Positions 1 to 9,585 are shown, numbered from the stretch's first letter. The stretch is 64,000 bases of DNA from Baia soyae (GCF_004341445.1 NZ_SLXV01000001.1:1-64000), one strand, 5' to 3'. Numbers and translations: made by a program. The notes: generated by a model not told the origin, from the sequence alone.

Positions 1-6
1 GACAAG

Positions 7-1863
7 TTAGCCACCTCTTTTTTGGCGTTTGTATATCTGGCTTCCATTTTTAGACTGGCTCAGTGAGATAGAAAATAGTTTTAAGACACACCCTAATGTC
101 TGAATACCAGCAAAGAAGAGTGGGATGTAGAAGAGAAGCGCGATTTGCTTGGTTGCTACGTTTCGCATTTCTTTATTGCTTAGTCCCATTCTGGATAAGC
201 CATGGTAATACCGTTGATCATGTCGCAAGTCTGTAAATAGCTTGAAGTAGAGGAAGCTTGCTGTGAAAATGAGAAAGATGGCAACGTTAAATAATCCGAT
301 TAACATTGTAAAATTGATTCCTTGTTTAAAGAGTTGGAAATCCGCGGCCCGTGTTGAGAAGTCGCTATCCAGTTGCTTGTTTCCATAAGTGGATTGGTAC
401 CAGCTTTTTAATTCCATCCCGATTTTAGCTTCGATTGAGTTGGATGAGATGATGTCCTTCGGATTGGACCAACTAGGGATCGCATATTGGTACGTAACCA
501 CTTCATCTGCAAGCAATGATAAAGTGGGTTTTACTTGTGCATAGGTTTGATCGCTTACTATGACAAGATTATAGGTCCCGAATATAGTTTGTTCTATTTG
601 TTTTTTAATCTGGAGGGTAGGGAGTCCAGATTCTTTAAATGATAGATGCTGTAAATCTTTTTCGGGCTTATTTTTGCTCACCGTGGAGCTGATTAATAGT
701 GCTTCATTTGGCTGTAGGGAGATGCTCGGTAGAGAAAGTGATTTCGCTAAGTTTACATAGTCAGATTGTCTTGTGAGAAAGAAGATTCCTTTTGTGTTTG
801 TAAACGGAGTGATCATTCTCTTGTTCGAAATTTTTTGGTGCTCTGTTTTTTGTTGATGGAGAGTTTGTTCTATTTTTTGCATGAGTTGTGTAGTCTTCTG
901 CCCATTTTCCCCATGATAGTCAGAGTTAACCGTGAAAGCAAATGGCATTTTAGTAAATTCTTGATGACTCTGTTTCTGTACCCCTAAGATCAACCCGGCA
1001 GAGGTACATGACATAACCGTTACAACGGTAACGATGAAGAACATGCGAGCATTATCTTTTAATTTGTAGGCCATTTCGGATATCCATAGTAAGTTAAGTC
1101 CGCGCCAGTAGTAGTGACGATTCTTTTTCAATTGACGAACGATGAGTACCGTTAGTTGAGTGAAGAAGAAGTAGAGCCCGATAATATCAAATGGGATTGC
1201 TAAGAGTGGCAGGGATCCCTGTAGAAGGAAAACCGATATCAAAAGGGTGACTACGGATAGTAGTGCTAGCCAGATCGATACTTTTGGCTCTTTTTTTGGT
1301 TTAATCGTTCCTTTTATTATTTCGATTGCTTTGCTCTGACGGATGAAGACGTTTGTCATAATGGAAATGATGACAAAGAGACTCATGAAGGCAGTAGCTG
1401 TGATCCAGATGGCTTTCATGGATAGATATGTGTGTAGTGGTTTCATATCTAAGATATGGGAAGCGATCATGAAAAATAGTTTAGAAAATAGGAATCCTGT
1501 TGATATTCCCGTGATAACAGCGGCTGTACCGATGATCAAGTTTTCTAGAAAGATTAAATAGTTTAGTTGTTTTCTCTGTGCTCCTAAGATGGTTAGGACT
1601 CCGAATTCCTTAAGACGTGCTTTGAGAAAATCGCTTAGAGAAAACATGACAAATAAGATGGAAAAGGTGAAGATTACATAGGAGGAAAGCTTCATTCCAA
1701 TTGATACAAATCCACCTAATGGAGCATTGGAGATTTCGGGGTGGAAGATGAACATAAGGTATGTAAAAAAGGTCATGACCGCAAATGAGCTACTGAGAAA
1801 ATAGGCGATGTAGGTGTATATATTTCTACGTACGTTATAAAAAGCGAACTGTCGAAAATTCAT
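7..1863 (-). CDS. Bce-type ABC transporter permease (FtsX-like)
   Basis: A 618-residue integral membrane protein of the BceB/YtsD/VraG family. These permeases work with an ATPase and a partner histidine kinase to sense and resist peptide antibiotics such as bacitracin. The N-terminal FtsX-like block has several hydrophobic helices (roughly residues 15-40, 55-80, 100-130 and 150-175). A large extracytoplasmic domain (roughly 300-510) follows, then further helices near the C terminus. The start ATG follows GGGGAG at a normal distance. It lies downstream of a BceRS-like regulator pair on the same strand. Oddities: no ATPase gene sits directly upstream as is usual for BceAB, and the C terminus ends in a short charged tail (NGSQIYKRQKRGG) where family members usually have another membrane helix. 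It may be truncated, or frameshifted close to the window edge. Confidence 0.85.
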   Translation of the reverse strand: MNFRQFAFYNVRRNIYTYIAYFLSSSFAVMTFFTYLMFIFHPEISNAPLGGFVSIGMKLSSYVIFTFSILFVMFSLSDFLKARLKEFGVLTILGAQRKQLNYLIFLENLIIGTAAVITGISTGFLFSKLFFMIASHILDMKPLHTYLSMKAIWITATAFMSLFVIISIMTNVFIRQSKAIEIIKGTIKPKKEPKVSIWLALLSVVTLLISVFLLQGSLPLLAIPFDIIGLYFFFTQLTVLIVRQLKKNRHYYWRGLNLLWISEMAYKLKDNARMFFIVTVVTVMSCTSAGLILGVQKQSHQEFTKMPFAFTVNSDYHGENGQKTTQLMQKIEQTLHQQKTEHQKISNKRMITPFTNTKGIFFLTRQSDYVNLAKSLSLPSISLQPNEALLISSTVSKNKPEKDLQHLSFKESGLPTLQIKKQIEQTIFGTYNLVIVSDQTYAQVKPTLSLLADEVVTYQYAIPSWSNPKDIISSNSIEAKIGMELKSWYQSTYGNKQLDSDFSTRAADFQLFKQGINFTMLIGLFNVAIFLIFTASFLYFKLFTDLRHDQRYYHGLSRMGLSNKEMRNVATKQIALLFYIPLFFAGIQTLGCVLKLFSISLSQSKNGSQIYKRQKRGG

Positions 1864-1985
1864 GATGTGTACTTACTCCCCTCTAGGATGACTGACTAGT
1901 TGATGTTTGTTTCTAGTCTTAAATATAGAGGGAAATGAGGAGAGCTACTATGTAATTAGATTAATATTTGCTTACTTTTCTGTAA

Positions 1986-2040
1986 GATGATGTGGAATAG
2001 AACCCCCTCCAGTTTGAAAGGGGTTCTATTCCACATTATC
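1986..2040. terminator. Long hairpin between sensor kinase and permease genes
   Basis: A 21-base arm at 1986-2006 pairs with 2020-2040 with one mismatch, around a 13-base loop. The right arm overlaps the kinase stop codon. No clear T-run follows on either strand, so this is either an atypical terminator or a processing/attenuation hairpin that separates permease expression from the regulator genes. Confidence 0.55.
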
Positions 2041-3019
2041 AGACACGATCAAAGATAAGGAGCACCGTTGTCCCTACTCCGACTTCTGATTCAATTACCA
2101 CTCTATGATTTAGTTTTTTACAGATTTCCCGTACTAAGTACAAGCCCATTCCTGTAGATTCTTGATACTCCCTACCATGTTCTCCAGTGAAATAAGGATC
2201 AAACACACGACGTAAATCTTGCTGGGGAATCCCGATACCCTGATCGCATACTTCCAACATTAAAGTGCTCTCCGCTTGTTTTACCTGAAAGGCAATTTTT
2301 TGCCCTTTTCCAGCGGAGTATCGAACTGCATTGGTTAATAATTGATTTAAGATAAAGCCCAGCCATTTTTCATCACTATAAACGGTGAGATCATCTGGAA
2401 CTTGAATGTCAGGATATACTTTATTCCGGATAAAGAGGCGTCGATTCTCTGAGATCACTTTTTTGACCAAGGATGCTAAGGAGATCGATTTTACATGGAA
2501 ATCATGCTCAAATTCATCTAGGCGAGAAGCGTATAGTACCATGTCGAGGCCTTTTCGGAGACGGTCTAACTCTTCTTGGATGCTTTTACTCTGCGGGTTA
2601 TCATCATCCTGAACCGTTAGATGGATTACAGAGATGGGTGTTTTCATCTGATGAACCCATTGGTTAATAAACGTAATGTGATCCTGTAATTTTTTCTTAT
2701 AGTGAATGATTTCATCTTGATAGCATTGGAATTGCCTCTCCATTAAATGATCCAATGCTTCTGGAAGCGGTGAGTCCCCCGATTTTTGCATTGCATCATC
2801 TAAGGCATCGATCGTTTGGGACATACGGCGATAAAATGTTTTGTGATTGATAAAGCGTTGCAGTAAATAAGCCGTTAAGAAAAATAGGCTTAATCCCATG
2901 GAGTAAAAGATGATCGGCAAATGCTTATAGCCATCTAGCCAGTAGAGTAGTGGAAATAAAGCCATCTGGATAAAGTAGAAGACCAACAACGGGATATGTT
3001 CACGAAAAAATAACCTCAT
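2039..3019 (-). CDS. BceS-type intramembrane-sensing histidine kinase
   Basis: A 326-residue sensor kinase. Two short N-terminal membrane helices (about residues 10-28 and 35-54) have almost no extracytoplasmic loop, which is the hallmark of intramembrane-sensing kinases that read the state of a partner Bce permease. The phospho-acceptor His is near residue 123 in WVHQMKTP. The HATPase domain shows the N box (NQLLTNAVRYS), a DQGIGIP G1 box and a TGMGLYL G2 box. I chose the ATG at 3019 rather than the one 15 bases upstream because it follows AAGGAAG and forms an ATGA overlap with the response regulator stop. The two are translationally coupled and cotranscribed. Confidence 0.9.
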   Translation of the reverse strand: MRLFFREHIPLLVFYFIQMALFPLLYWLDGYKHLPIIFYSMGLSLFFLTAYLLQRFINHKTFYRRMSQTIDALDDAMQKSGDSPLPEALDHLMERQFQCYQDEIIHYKKKLQDHITFINQWVHQMKTPISVIHLTVQDDDNPQSKSIQEELDRLRKGLDMVLYASRLDEFEHDFHVKSISLASLVKKVISENRRLFIRNKVYPDIQVPDDLTVYSDEKWLGFILNQLLTNAVRYSAGKGQKIAFQVKQAESTLMLEVCDQGIGIPQQDLRRVFDPYFTGEHGREYQESTGMGLYLVREICKKLNHRVVIESEVGVGTTVLLIFDRV

Positions 3020-3714
3020 GCTTCCTTGCTCCATGTTACTTTTAGCATGTAACCAGAGCCCCTTACTGTTTCAACTGCTTCTTGGATACCTAGATCCCGA
3101 AACTTCTTGCGCACACGGGTTACGTAAACATTTAATGTATTATCATCAATAAAGTGTTGGTCATTCCACAGCCGATCTAATAGTTGATCTCGACTCACCA
3201 CACGCATCTTCTTTTCCATGAGTGCTTCTATTAAAATGGCTTCTTTTTGGCTTAACTCAACACTTTGATCTTTTAGTGTAAGTAACATTCGTTCAGGATA
3301 TAAAACTAGACCCTCTACCTCTACGGTTCGCTCCCCTTGATTCGCATACGTTCCATATGCTCTACGCAGGGCACTGCGGATTTTTGCTAGTACGATTTCA
3401 TAGTGAAATGGCTTTGTAATATAATCATCGGCTCCATTTTCTAAAGCCATCACTTGCTCCATACTCCCTTCACGAGCACTGATGAAGAGAATAGGGCATT
3501 TGGAGGTCTGACGAATCTGTCTGCACCAATAGAATCCGTCAAAGCTTGGCAGATTTAAATCCATCAGTACGAGATGAGGCTGCATTCTCATAAATTCTTC
3601 GGTAATTTGGTTAAATTGAGTTGCAATTTCTACTTGAAATTCATAGCGAGTTAGGTGGTCTTGTAAGAGTTGAGCAATTTTCGGATCGTCTTCTACAACC
3701 ATAATTTTGTACAT
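3016..3714 (-). CDS. BceR-type OmpR-family response regulator
   Basis: A 232-residue regulator. The receiver domain has the acidic pair VVEDD, the phospho-accepting Asp near residue 52 (VLMDLNLP) and the switch Lys in ITKPF. A winged-helix DNA-binding domain of the OmpR/PhoB type fills the C-terminal half (NTLNVYVTRVRKK, VRGSGYML). The start at 3714 follows GAGGGAACG; an in-frame ATG at 3741 lacks a ribosome site. Its stop overlaps the kinase start. By family it should activate the nearby permease transcription unit. The target operator was not identified. Confidence 0.9.
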   Translation of the reverse strand: MYKIMVVEDDPKIAQLLQDHLTRYEFQVEIATQFNQITEEFMRMQPHLVLMDLNLPSFDGFYWCRQIRQTSKCPILFISAREGSMEQVMALENGADDYITKPFHYEIVLAKIRSALRRAYGTYANQGERTVEVEGLVLYPERMLLTLKDQSVELSQKEAILIEALMEKKMRVVSRDQLLDRLWNDQHFIDDNTLNVYVTRVRKKFRDLGIQEAVETVRGSGYMLKVTWSKEA

Positions 3715-3823
3715 CAAGTTCGTTCCCTCTTTTCTGTTCATGGTACAATCAATAAAAATATTTGACTTGAGAATATAAAGAAACCAACATGTAAATTATT
3801 AAGAAAAATAGGGGTGTATAGGA

Positions 3824-5155
3824 ATGATATTGGAACGTAATGAGTATAACACATGTTATCAAACCAGTGATTATGAGCGCCGTGGTCCTTCTAGTATGAG
3901 TAGTATACCCGATGCCCGAGATCCGTTTGAAAAAGATTATGGCCGAATTGTTCACAGTGCAGCATTTCGGCGATTACAAGCGAAAACGCAAGTAATCGGC
4001 TTAGATGTAGGTGATATTCATCGGACTCGATTAACACACTCGATGGAAGTGGCACAAATTGCCCGGGGAATTGTGATTCATCTCAATGAGAATAATGCTG
4101 TATTCCAAGAAAAGAAAAGTTTAGATGCTTCACTCGTAGAAGCGGCCGCCCTTGCTCATGATTTGGGGCATCCTCCTTTTGGACATCATGGAGAATACGC
4201 CTTGCATGAATGCATGAAACCTTATGGTGGCTTTGAGGGGAATGCTCAAACCTTTCGTATCTTAACCCGATTAGAAGGAGATAAAAAGCTAGGATTGAAT
4301 CCGACTCGGGGCTTACTGATGTCTATTTTAAAGTATCCAATCCTGCTTAACAAAGCGATGGCAGATGTTACAGATCCAGCGCTAACCCAGCATCCTCCCA
4401 AAGCAAGTGCCTACCAGAGTGATCAAGAAGCCTTTGATTGGATGTTAGCTCCTTTTACTACGGAAGAACGTGCTTTTCTAACTCGTACCAAGGAACTGCC
4501 GAATGGATATCTAAAAACAGTACATAAACCATTAGAATGTTCCATTATCGAACTTGCCGATGATATCGCCTATGCGACTCACGACCTCGAAGATGCTATT
4601 AATCTCGGCTTTTTGCGGGTGGAGGAATTAGTTGATCTAGTACAAGTATTCCTCAAATACAATAAAGAACCCGTTCTTCAGCAAGCCATTTCTGATTTAA
4701 AGCAATTGGAATCAGATCGAGACAGTTTAAAATACCAACTAAATCGAGTCTTTGGTGCTATTATTTCCACATTTATTCAAAATTTAGAAGTGCATCAGCT
4801 TTTTTCTGCGGACCAAGTTCCTTCGATGAGAATTTCTCATATCGTTTCGATGCCAGAAGATTTACAAGCTATCTTGGAGAGCTTCAGCCAAGTTGTCATG
4901 GATCGGGTTATTCATTCACAGAAAGTGCAGATGGTTGCCTTTAAAGGCCAGCGCATGATCCATCAACTTTTTGAAGCGATGATGAATAATCATCTACTCC
5001 TTTCTGAAAATGATCGCATCTTGTATCAACAAGTTTCTTCCGATTCCGATCGCGCCAGGGTGGTTTGTGATTATATCGCAGGGATGACGGATTCGTTTGC
5101 TACTAAGATGCATGCACGCCTATTTGGTCATAGTCGAAGCTTTTTTGATCACTAG
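3824..5155 (+). CDS. dgt: HD-domain dGTP triphosphohydrolase
   Basis: A 443-residue cytosolic enzyme of the deoxyguanosinetriphosphate triphosphohydrolase family. It cleaves dGTP (and in many relatives other dNTPs) to nucleoside and triphosphate, affecting dNTP balance. Family signatures: RDPFEKDYGRIVHSAAFRRLQ near residue 32, His in RLTHSMEV (residue 72), the HD pair in AALAHDLGHPPFGHHGE (residues 112-113), and a later Asp in LADDIAYATHDLEDA completing the metal site. The ATG follows a weak TAGGA site. Transcribed divergently from the BceRS-like genes. It shows no membrane or extra domain. Confidence 0.9.
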   Translation: MILERNEYNTCYQTSDYERRGPSSMSSIPDARDPFEKDYGRIVHSAAFRRLQAKTQVIGLDVGDIHRTRLTHSMEVAQIARGIVIHLNENNAVFQEKKSLDASLVEAAALAHDLGHPPFGHHGEYALHECMKPYGGFEGNAQTFRILTRLEGDKKLGLNPTRGLLMSILKYPILLNKAMADVTDPALTQHPPKASAYQSDQEAFDWMLAPFTTEERAFLTRTKELPNGYLKTVHKPLECSIIELADDIAYATHDLEDAINLGFLRVEELVDLVQVFLKYNKEPVLQQAISDLKQLESDRDSLKYQLNRVFGAIISTFIQNLEVHQLFSADQVPSMRISHIVSMPEDLQAILESFSQVVMDRVIHSQKVQMVAFKGQRMIHQLFEAMMNNHLLLSENDRILYQQVSSDSDRARVVCDYIAGMTDSFATKMHARLFGHSRSFFDH

Positions 5156-5252
5156 AGTTGACAGCTATTCGAAAGGGGCGTAAGATTGTTCTTTGTAAAA
5201 CCTTAAATTCATATTAATATACTAGGGATTAGCTTTTTAGGAGGATACGAGA

Positions 5253-6047
5253 ATGAAGAAGTGGCTTTTAGGTGTAGTGTTGAGTTTTTCAATGGTGGTT
5301 ACCGGTTGTGGTGGTGGCCAAGGAGAAAAAGCAACAGGCACTGACCTTTACGATACAATTAAAAAACAAGGGTTTATTACGATTGGAACAGAAGGCACCT
5401 ATAAACCTTTTAGTTATCATGAAGAGAAAACAAATGAACTAACAGGTTATGATGTAGAAGTAGCCAAAGAAGTGGCCAAACGTTTAGGCGTTCAAGCGAA
5501 GTTTCAAGAGATTCCTTGGGATGGTATGTTGACAAGCCTTCAAACGAAAAAGATAGATCTTGCTGCGAATCAAGTAGGGATTAAGCCGGAACGAAAAGAA
5601 AAATTTGATTTTAGCCAAGCGTATACGATTTCATTTGCCCAAATGGTGGTTGCGCAAGATAACAATACGATTAAAGCAATTGCCGATGTAAAAGGGAAAA
5701 AAGCAGGTCAGACGCCAACTAGTAACTATGGAAAGATGGCAACGGATGCTGGAGCAGAGATTAAGGCATATGAAGATATGATGACGGCTATGCGTGACGT
5801 GGCGGCGAAACGAATTGACTTTAGTATGAATGATCGTTTGGCGATTGCTGAGATGATGAAGACAAATAAGTTGCCGGTTAAAACAGTGGGTGAACCGATG
5901 GAACGTGCAGAAAGTGCGTTTCCAATTCCGAAAGGGAATTCTAAGTTGTTAGAAGCGGTGAATAAGGCGATTGATGAGATGAAGAAAGATGGTACGTTGG
6001 AGAAGATTTCGAAGAAGTATTTTGGTGAGGATGTATCGAAGGGGTAA
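5253..6047 (+). CDS. Amino-acid ABC transporter substrate-binding lipoprotein
   Basis: A 264-residue periplasmic-binding-protein type 2 (SBP_bac_3) lipoprotein. The signal peptide ends in a lipobox VTGC, so Cys19 should be lipidated and the protein anchored outside the membrane. Family motifs include GTEGTYKPFSYHEEKTNELTGYDVEVAKE and LAANQVGIKPERKEKFDFSQAY, typical of polar amino acid or cystine binding proteins. A strong AGGAGG ribosome site precedes the ATG. No permease or ATPase follows; a permease/ATPase pair of the right type lies at 22.1-23.6 kb without its own binding protein, so the two could cooperate (inference). Confidence 0.88.
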   Translation: MKKWLLGVVLSFSMVVTGCGGGQGEKATGTDLYDTIKKQGFITIGTEGTYKPFSYHEEKTNELTGYDVEVAKEVAKRLGVQAKFQEIPWDGMLTSLQTKKIDLAANQVGIKPERKEKFDFSQAYTISFAQMVVAQDNNTIKAIADVKGKKAGQTPTSNYGKMATDAGAEIKAYEDMMTAMRDVAAKRIDFSMNDRLAIAEMMKTNKLPVKTVGEPMERAESAFPIPKGNSKLLEAVNKAIDEMKKDGTLEKISKKYFGEDVSKG

Positions 6048-6081
6048 GAACATCTATAGCTTAACTACAATAGGATGCACC

Positions 6082-6276
6082 GGGGCATGTATCTGCCCAC
6101 AACTCAAATAGTGAGCCTGCAAGGATGTGGAAAAGCAAGTCCGCTCCGTCCTTCTTCGCTTCGGGCAAGTGGCAAAACTCGCAAAGAACGCTCAAACATT
6201 GCCACAAAACGCCCTAGCTACGAAGGACTGCGCTAAGCAGGCTCACTAACATCGCAGTGGTCAGATACATTGCCCC
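6082..6276. repeat. About 195-bp imperfect inverted repeat (foldback element)
   Basis: A large dyad fills the space between two convergent genes. GGGGCATGTATCTGCCCAC (6082-6100) matches the reverse complement of GTGGTCAGATACATTGCCCC (6257-6276). AGTGAGCCTGC (6110-6120) pairs exactly with GCAGGCTCACT (6237-6247). Further inward, TCCTTC (6148-6153) faces GAAGGA, GGGC faces GCCC, and GTGGCAA (6169-6175) pairs with TTGCCAC (6199-6205). The loop is about 23 bases. It has no reading frame. It could be a MITE-like or REP-like repeat, or a structured RNA. Confidence 0.7.
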
Positions 6277-6338
6277 TAGTCCATTCTAATTTACTGGTTA
6301 ACATTAGATTTGTTCTTTAGTAGAGGGTGTAAATAAAG

Positions 6339-6368
6339 AAACGTGTGCGGGAAGTCGCACACGTTTTT
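6339..6368 (+). terminator. Rho-independent terminator
   Basis: Stem ACGTGTGCG / CGCACACGT followed by six T on the plus strand, between the binding-protein gene and the convergent siderophore operon. A weaker T-rich stretch on the other side may let it serve both directions. Confidence 0.8.
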
Positions 6369-6412
6369 TGTTATTCAAGCTTTGAGTAATTCTAGACATT
6401 CCTTTATTTCAC

Positions 6413-8236
6413 TTACTGATTGATTGCCACCATCGCCAACGGGTTGCGTACTTTGCCAAACTCGGATGCATGAGGGCGCTCGGCATCATCGCCGTATCCG
6501 TAATCGAGCATCCGATTGCGGTTGAGGCATAGTTTGGTAAACTCAGGTCGCAATAGATCGAAGACTTCAAAGCGCTCTTCTAGTTGTGGGAAGCGTTTTT
6601 TATAGGATTCAATTACGCTTCGTACTTCTTTCCAGAAGCATTGCTCACTCCAACCGGTATGTGCTTCTAGTAGTTGCCCTAGATAGCGGAAGTGGCAAAC
6701 GAATAGCCCGGTAAAGATAAACTGGCATAATCCTTCTGGCTCTTCGCTTCGTAGTACTTGGCGAAGTTCGTCGGAAAGGGTTGCAAGTTCTGGCAATGGG
6801 TATTTGCTGACGTTTACATCGTCCACGAAGTCCTTAATGGCTAAGCGGTGTGGACGGTGGTCCTTTAGTACTAGGATCGTGTTTTGTCCGTGTGGGGAGA
6901 AGACGACCCCGTATTGATATAGATAATGTAAGAGTGGAGGGAGAAGGACGGCGAATAGTTCTTTCATCCACTCCTCTACGGACAGACCTGATTTCTCGAT
7001 TAGGGATTGAATGAAGGGTTTCCCGCTCCCATCTACATAGAGAAGGGAAGCTAAGGTAATCGGTTGTTCGCCTTCATCAATCAAGTTATAGATGCTTTCT
7101 CGCCAGATACAGCCGAGTAGCTCTAGGTATTGGTAAGGGGAGCCAGCGATTTTTTCAAAGTACGGGTGGCTGAGATTGATACTTGCGTTTTCACCAGGTA
7201 GAATTACTCGATGCTCATCATGTAAGAAGGTGTCATGACGATAGATGTTTTGGATATACGTGGTGATCTCAGGCGCTAAGACCGTACGCTCACTTGGGAG
7301 CCCGCGGTAAACGAGCGTGTTTAGGATGCTCATTGGCAGTTTTACATGGTAGCGATCTTTTCGGGTTATGTTGACAAAGGTACGTATGGATTGTTGCGGT
7401 AGGTACTCGTCTGTACCACGACCCATCGGGATGATGACGTGGGTTGCGATTTGCTCAGCAAACATTTGAATCAGGTATTGATCCCATTGCCATTCATGTA
7501 CCGGCATAAAAATATAATCATCCGTCAGATGTCCATCTTGAACGAGTTGGTTTTTCCACTCATTAGCAAGCTCTGCTCCTATTTCCTCTTGAATGAGGGC
7601 TTCTAAGTCAACCTGTTCGACGAAGCGAAGGTCAGTATGATCTTTGCGAACGGCAATCCATAAAAATGAAGTGGCTTGTTGCTGTTCGGGTGCATATGTG
7701 AGGTAATCTTCATAGCTAAAACCAATTCTTCCCTTGTTATAAGTAATCCAAGGATGCCCTTCCATCATGCCTTCTAGATCGGAGTAGTCTAGTGCAGTCA
7801 GATCAAGGTCTTGCTTGGTTTTCTTTTTATGAAGAATATGAGCATCTGCGATCAGGGTTTGTTGATATTCACGAATCAAGTGAGCCGCCGTTTCTCCAGA
7901 CATCGGGATCGTTGGTTGTAGCTCATATAGAAATTGTAATGGGTTGGTAGCTGTAGTGGTGGTATCTCCCTGCACACGTTTGATAGAGGAGGGGATGACT
8001 TGATAGCTATCAAATAAATGCTTCGTCGCTTCATAAGTGTAAATGACTTGATTCGCAACTTCTAATTCATATAAATAGGATTTTTGTTTCATATCATAAG
8101 AAATTTCTTTTGGTTGAATGATGTCTTCATACATCATTTCGGAAAGCATCTTACTTAGCAATCGTACAGAAACTTCTTCCCAGACGGCTGGGGTTAGGAT
8201 TTCTTTTATGTTTTGGATAGATGGATTGATTGTCAT
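6413..8236 (-). CDS. NIS siderophore synthetase (RhbF/IucC-like)
   Basis: About 607 residues, IucA/IucC family (NRPS-independent siderophore synthetase) with a C-terminal FhuF-like region. These enzymes use ATP to condense a citrate carboxylate with an amine. Motifs: FMPVHEWQWDQ, PTIPMSGETAAH, RTFVNITRKDRYHVKLP, and SPHGQNTILVLKDHRPHRLAIKDFVDDVN for the nucleotide site. It is the last gene of the six-gene operon, where rhbF sits in the rhizobactin cluster. It should perform the second amide condensation on the citrate half-product. The ATG at 8236 follows AGAGGTGAG; the upstream GTG overlaps that ribosome site and is unlikely. Confidence 0.9.
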   Translation of the reverse strand: MTINPSIQNIKEILTPAVWEEVSVRLLSKMLSEMMYEDIIQPKEISYDMKQKSYLYELEVANQVIYTYEATKHLFDSYQVIPSSIKRVQGDTTTTATNPLQFLYELQPTIPMSGETAAHLIREYQQTLIADAHILHKKKTKQDLDLTALDYSDLEGMMEGHPWITYNKGRIGFSYEDYLTYAPEQQQATSFLWIAVRKDHTDLRFVEQVDLEALIQEEIGAELANEWKNQLVQDGHLTDDYIFMPVHEWQWDQYLIQMFAEQIATHVIIPMGRGTDEYLPQQSIRTFVNITRKDRYHVKLPMSILNTLVYRGLPSERTVLAPEITTYIQNIYRHDTFLHDEHRVILPGENASINLSHPYFEKIAGSPYQYLELLGCIWRESIYNLIDEGEQPITLASLLYVDGSGKPFIQSLIEKSGLSVEEWMKELFAVLLPPLLHYLYQYGVVFSPHGQNTILVLKDHRPHRLAIKDFVDDVNVSKYPLPELATLSDELRQVLRSEEPEGLCQFIFTGLFVCHFRYLGQLLEAHTGWSEQCFWKEVRSVIESYKKRFPQLEERFEVFDLLRPEFTKLCLNRNRMLDYGYGDDAERPHASEFGKVRNPLAMVAINQ

Positions 8237-8250
8237 CGTTTTTCTCACCT

Positions 8251-9585
8251 CTAAATGTAGCTAGGAACACGAGCTGTGCCGAATTGTTGAAATACATTTT
8301 TCTCTTGTACAGGATACACTTCAGAACCAAGCAAAGAATTAATGATGACCGAGTTTCGATATGCTCCTAATCCTAGATCGGGTGCGCCGATACCATGACT
8401 ATGAAGCTCTCCATTTTGAATATAGATTCGATTGTTTTGACAGCCCTGTGTCGCAATTTGATAATCCTCTTGGATGATGGGACGCTGTTTTTCATCGCGC
8501 TGGATGTATTCGCCAAAAGGATGAAGCATGAGATCCACTTGAGAGGCATATCCAGTTGAAAGGATTACCACGTCGCTCTGATGAGTGGAGCTAACTTCCT
8601 GTTCGGTATGGGTGAGCTTTAATTCGTATGTTCCGTCAAACCGTGGTTCGATCGATTCTAATGTGGTCATAGCTTGTAAGGTAACAGGAACCGATTGTCC
8701 GCCTATGGTGCGTTCGTAATATAGATCATAGATATCTGCAATCGTGGAGGCACTAATTCCTTTATAGAGCAAATCTTGCTTGCTTCTTCGCTCATCCTTT
8801 TGTTCTTGGGATAGCGAGTAAAAATAACGAGTGTAATCAGGTGAGAAGTGCTCAAGACCCAGCTTTGAATACTCCATAGGGAAAAATCCATTCGATCGGG
8901 TATACCAGCTTAGTTCATAGGAATGATTCGTTTGGTCTTGGAAAAGGGTTAGAAACACTTCTGCCGCACTTTGTCCCGAGCCAATAACCGTAATCTTCTT
9001 CGCTTCTTGGCATCGTTTCTGTCTTTCGAGAAACAGGGAAGAATGGAAAATATCTTGATCCGAGAATTGTTGGAAACGCTCATCGATGATCGGAGCGGTT
9101 CCGATACCGAGAACGAGGTGCTTACAACGTAGAAGTTCGATCTCTTTACTCTTGGTATCTCGCACACAAACCTCATAGTAGTTTTGCGATGGATCTTTTT
9201 GTTGATGAAATTCAAATCCGATTACTTGCTGTCCAAATTGACAGCTGTTTAATTGCTTCGAAACCCATTGACAGTAATGACTATATTCCTTACGAGGCAC
9301 GTGAAAGTGTTCTAAGAAATAAAAGTGATAAAGACGCTTTTGATGGCGTAGATAATTCAAATACGAATAGGGACTTGTCGGGTCTGCCATGGTAACGAGG
9401 TCGGCTAAAAAAGGAACTTGTAAGGTCGTATTTTCGATTAATAAACCAGGATGCCAAGCGAATTCTGGTTTTTGTTCGAGAAATAAAGCATTTACCTCTT
9501 TTACAGGGTCTAATAAGGCCGCCAACCCTAAGTTAAAGGGTCCGAGGCCGACTCCAATCACATCATACAGAGTGTTAGATTGCAT
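8251..9585 (-). CDS. FAD-dependent diamine N-monooxygenase (RhbE/IucD-like)
   Basis: A 444-residue flavin N-hydroxylase of the lysine/ornithine monooxygenase family. It hydroxylates the primary amine of a diamine before acylation to a hydroxamate. The N-terminal dinucleotide fold reads DVIGVGLGPFNLGLAAL, a second NADPH-binding glycine motif reads TVIGSGQSAAEVF, and the C-terminal ATGY-like motif reads LSTGYAS. The chosen ATG at 9585 follows AAAGGTGG. Longer in-frame extensions run into the acetyltransferase gene and add residues not typical of the family. It overlaps that upstream gene by 11 bases. In this operon the likely substrate is 1,3-diaminopropane (inference from the neighbouring decarboxylase). 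Confidence 0.9.
   Translation of the reverse strand: MQSNTLYDVIGVGLGPFNLGLAALLDPVKEVNALFLEQKPEFAWHPGLLIENTTLQVPFLADLVTMADPTSPYSYLNYLRHQKRLYHFYFLEHFHVPRKEYSHYCQWVSKQLNSCQFGQQVIGFEFHQQKDPSQNYYEVCVRDTKSKEIELLRCKHLVLGIGTAPIIDERFQQFSDQDIFHSSLFLERQKRCQEAKKITVIGSGQSAAEVFLTLFQDQTNHSYELSWYTRSNGFFPMEYSKLGLEHFSPDYTRYFYSLSQEQKDERRSKQDLLYKGISASTIADIYDLYYERTIGGQSVPVTLQAMTTLESIEPRFDGTYELKLTHTEQEVSSTHQSDVVILSTGYASQVDLMLHPFGEYIQRDEKQRPIIQEDYQIATQGCQNNRIYIQNGELHSHGIGAPDLGLGAYRNSVIINSLLGSEVYPVQEKNVFQQFGTARVPSYI

Noticed and set aside
1-47. Minus-strand reading frame from ATG 47 running off the left edge
   Set aside because: Only 15 codons are visible, with no ribosome site. It might be a downstream gene or the true permease tail after a frameshift, but it cannot be decided.
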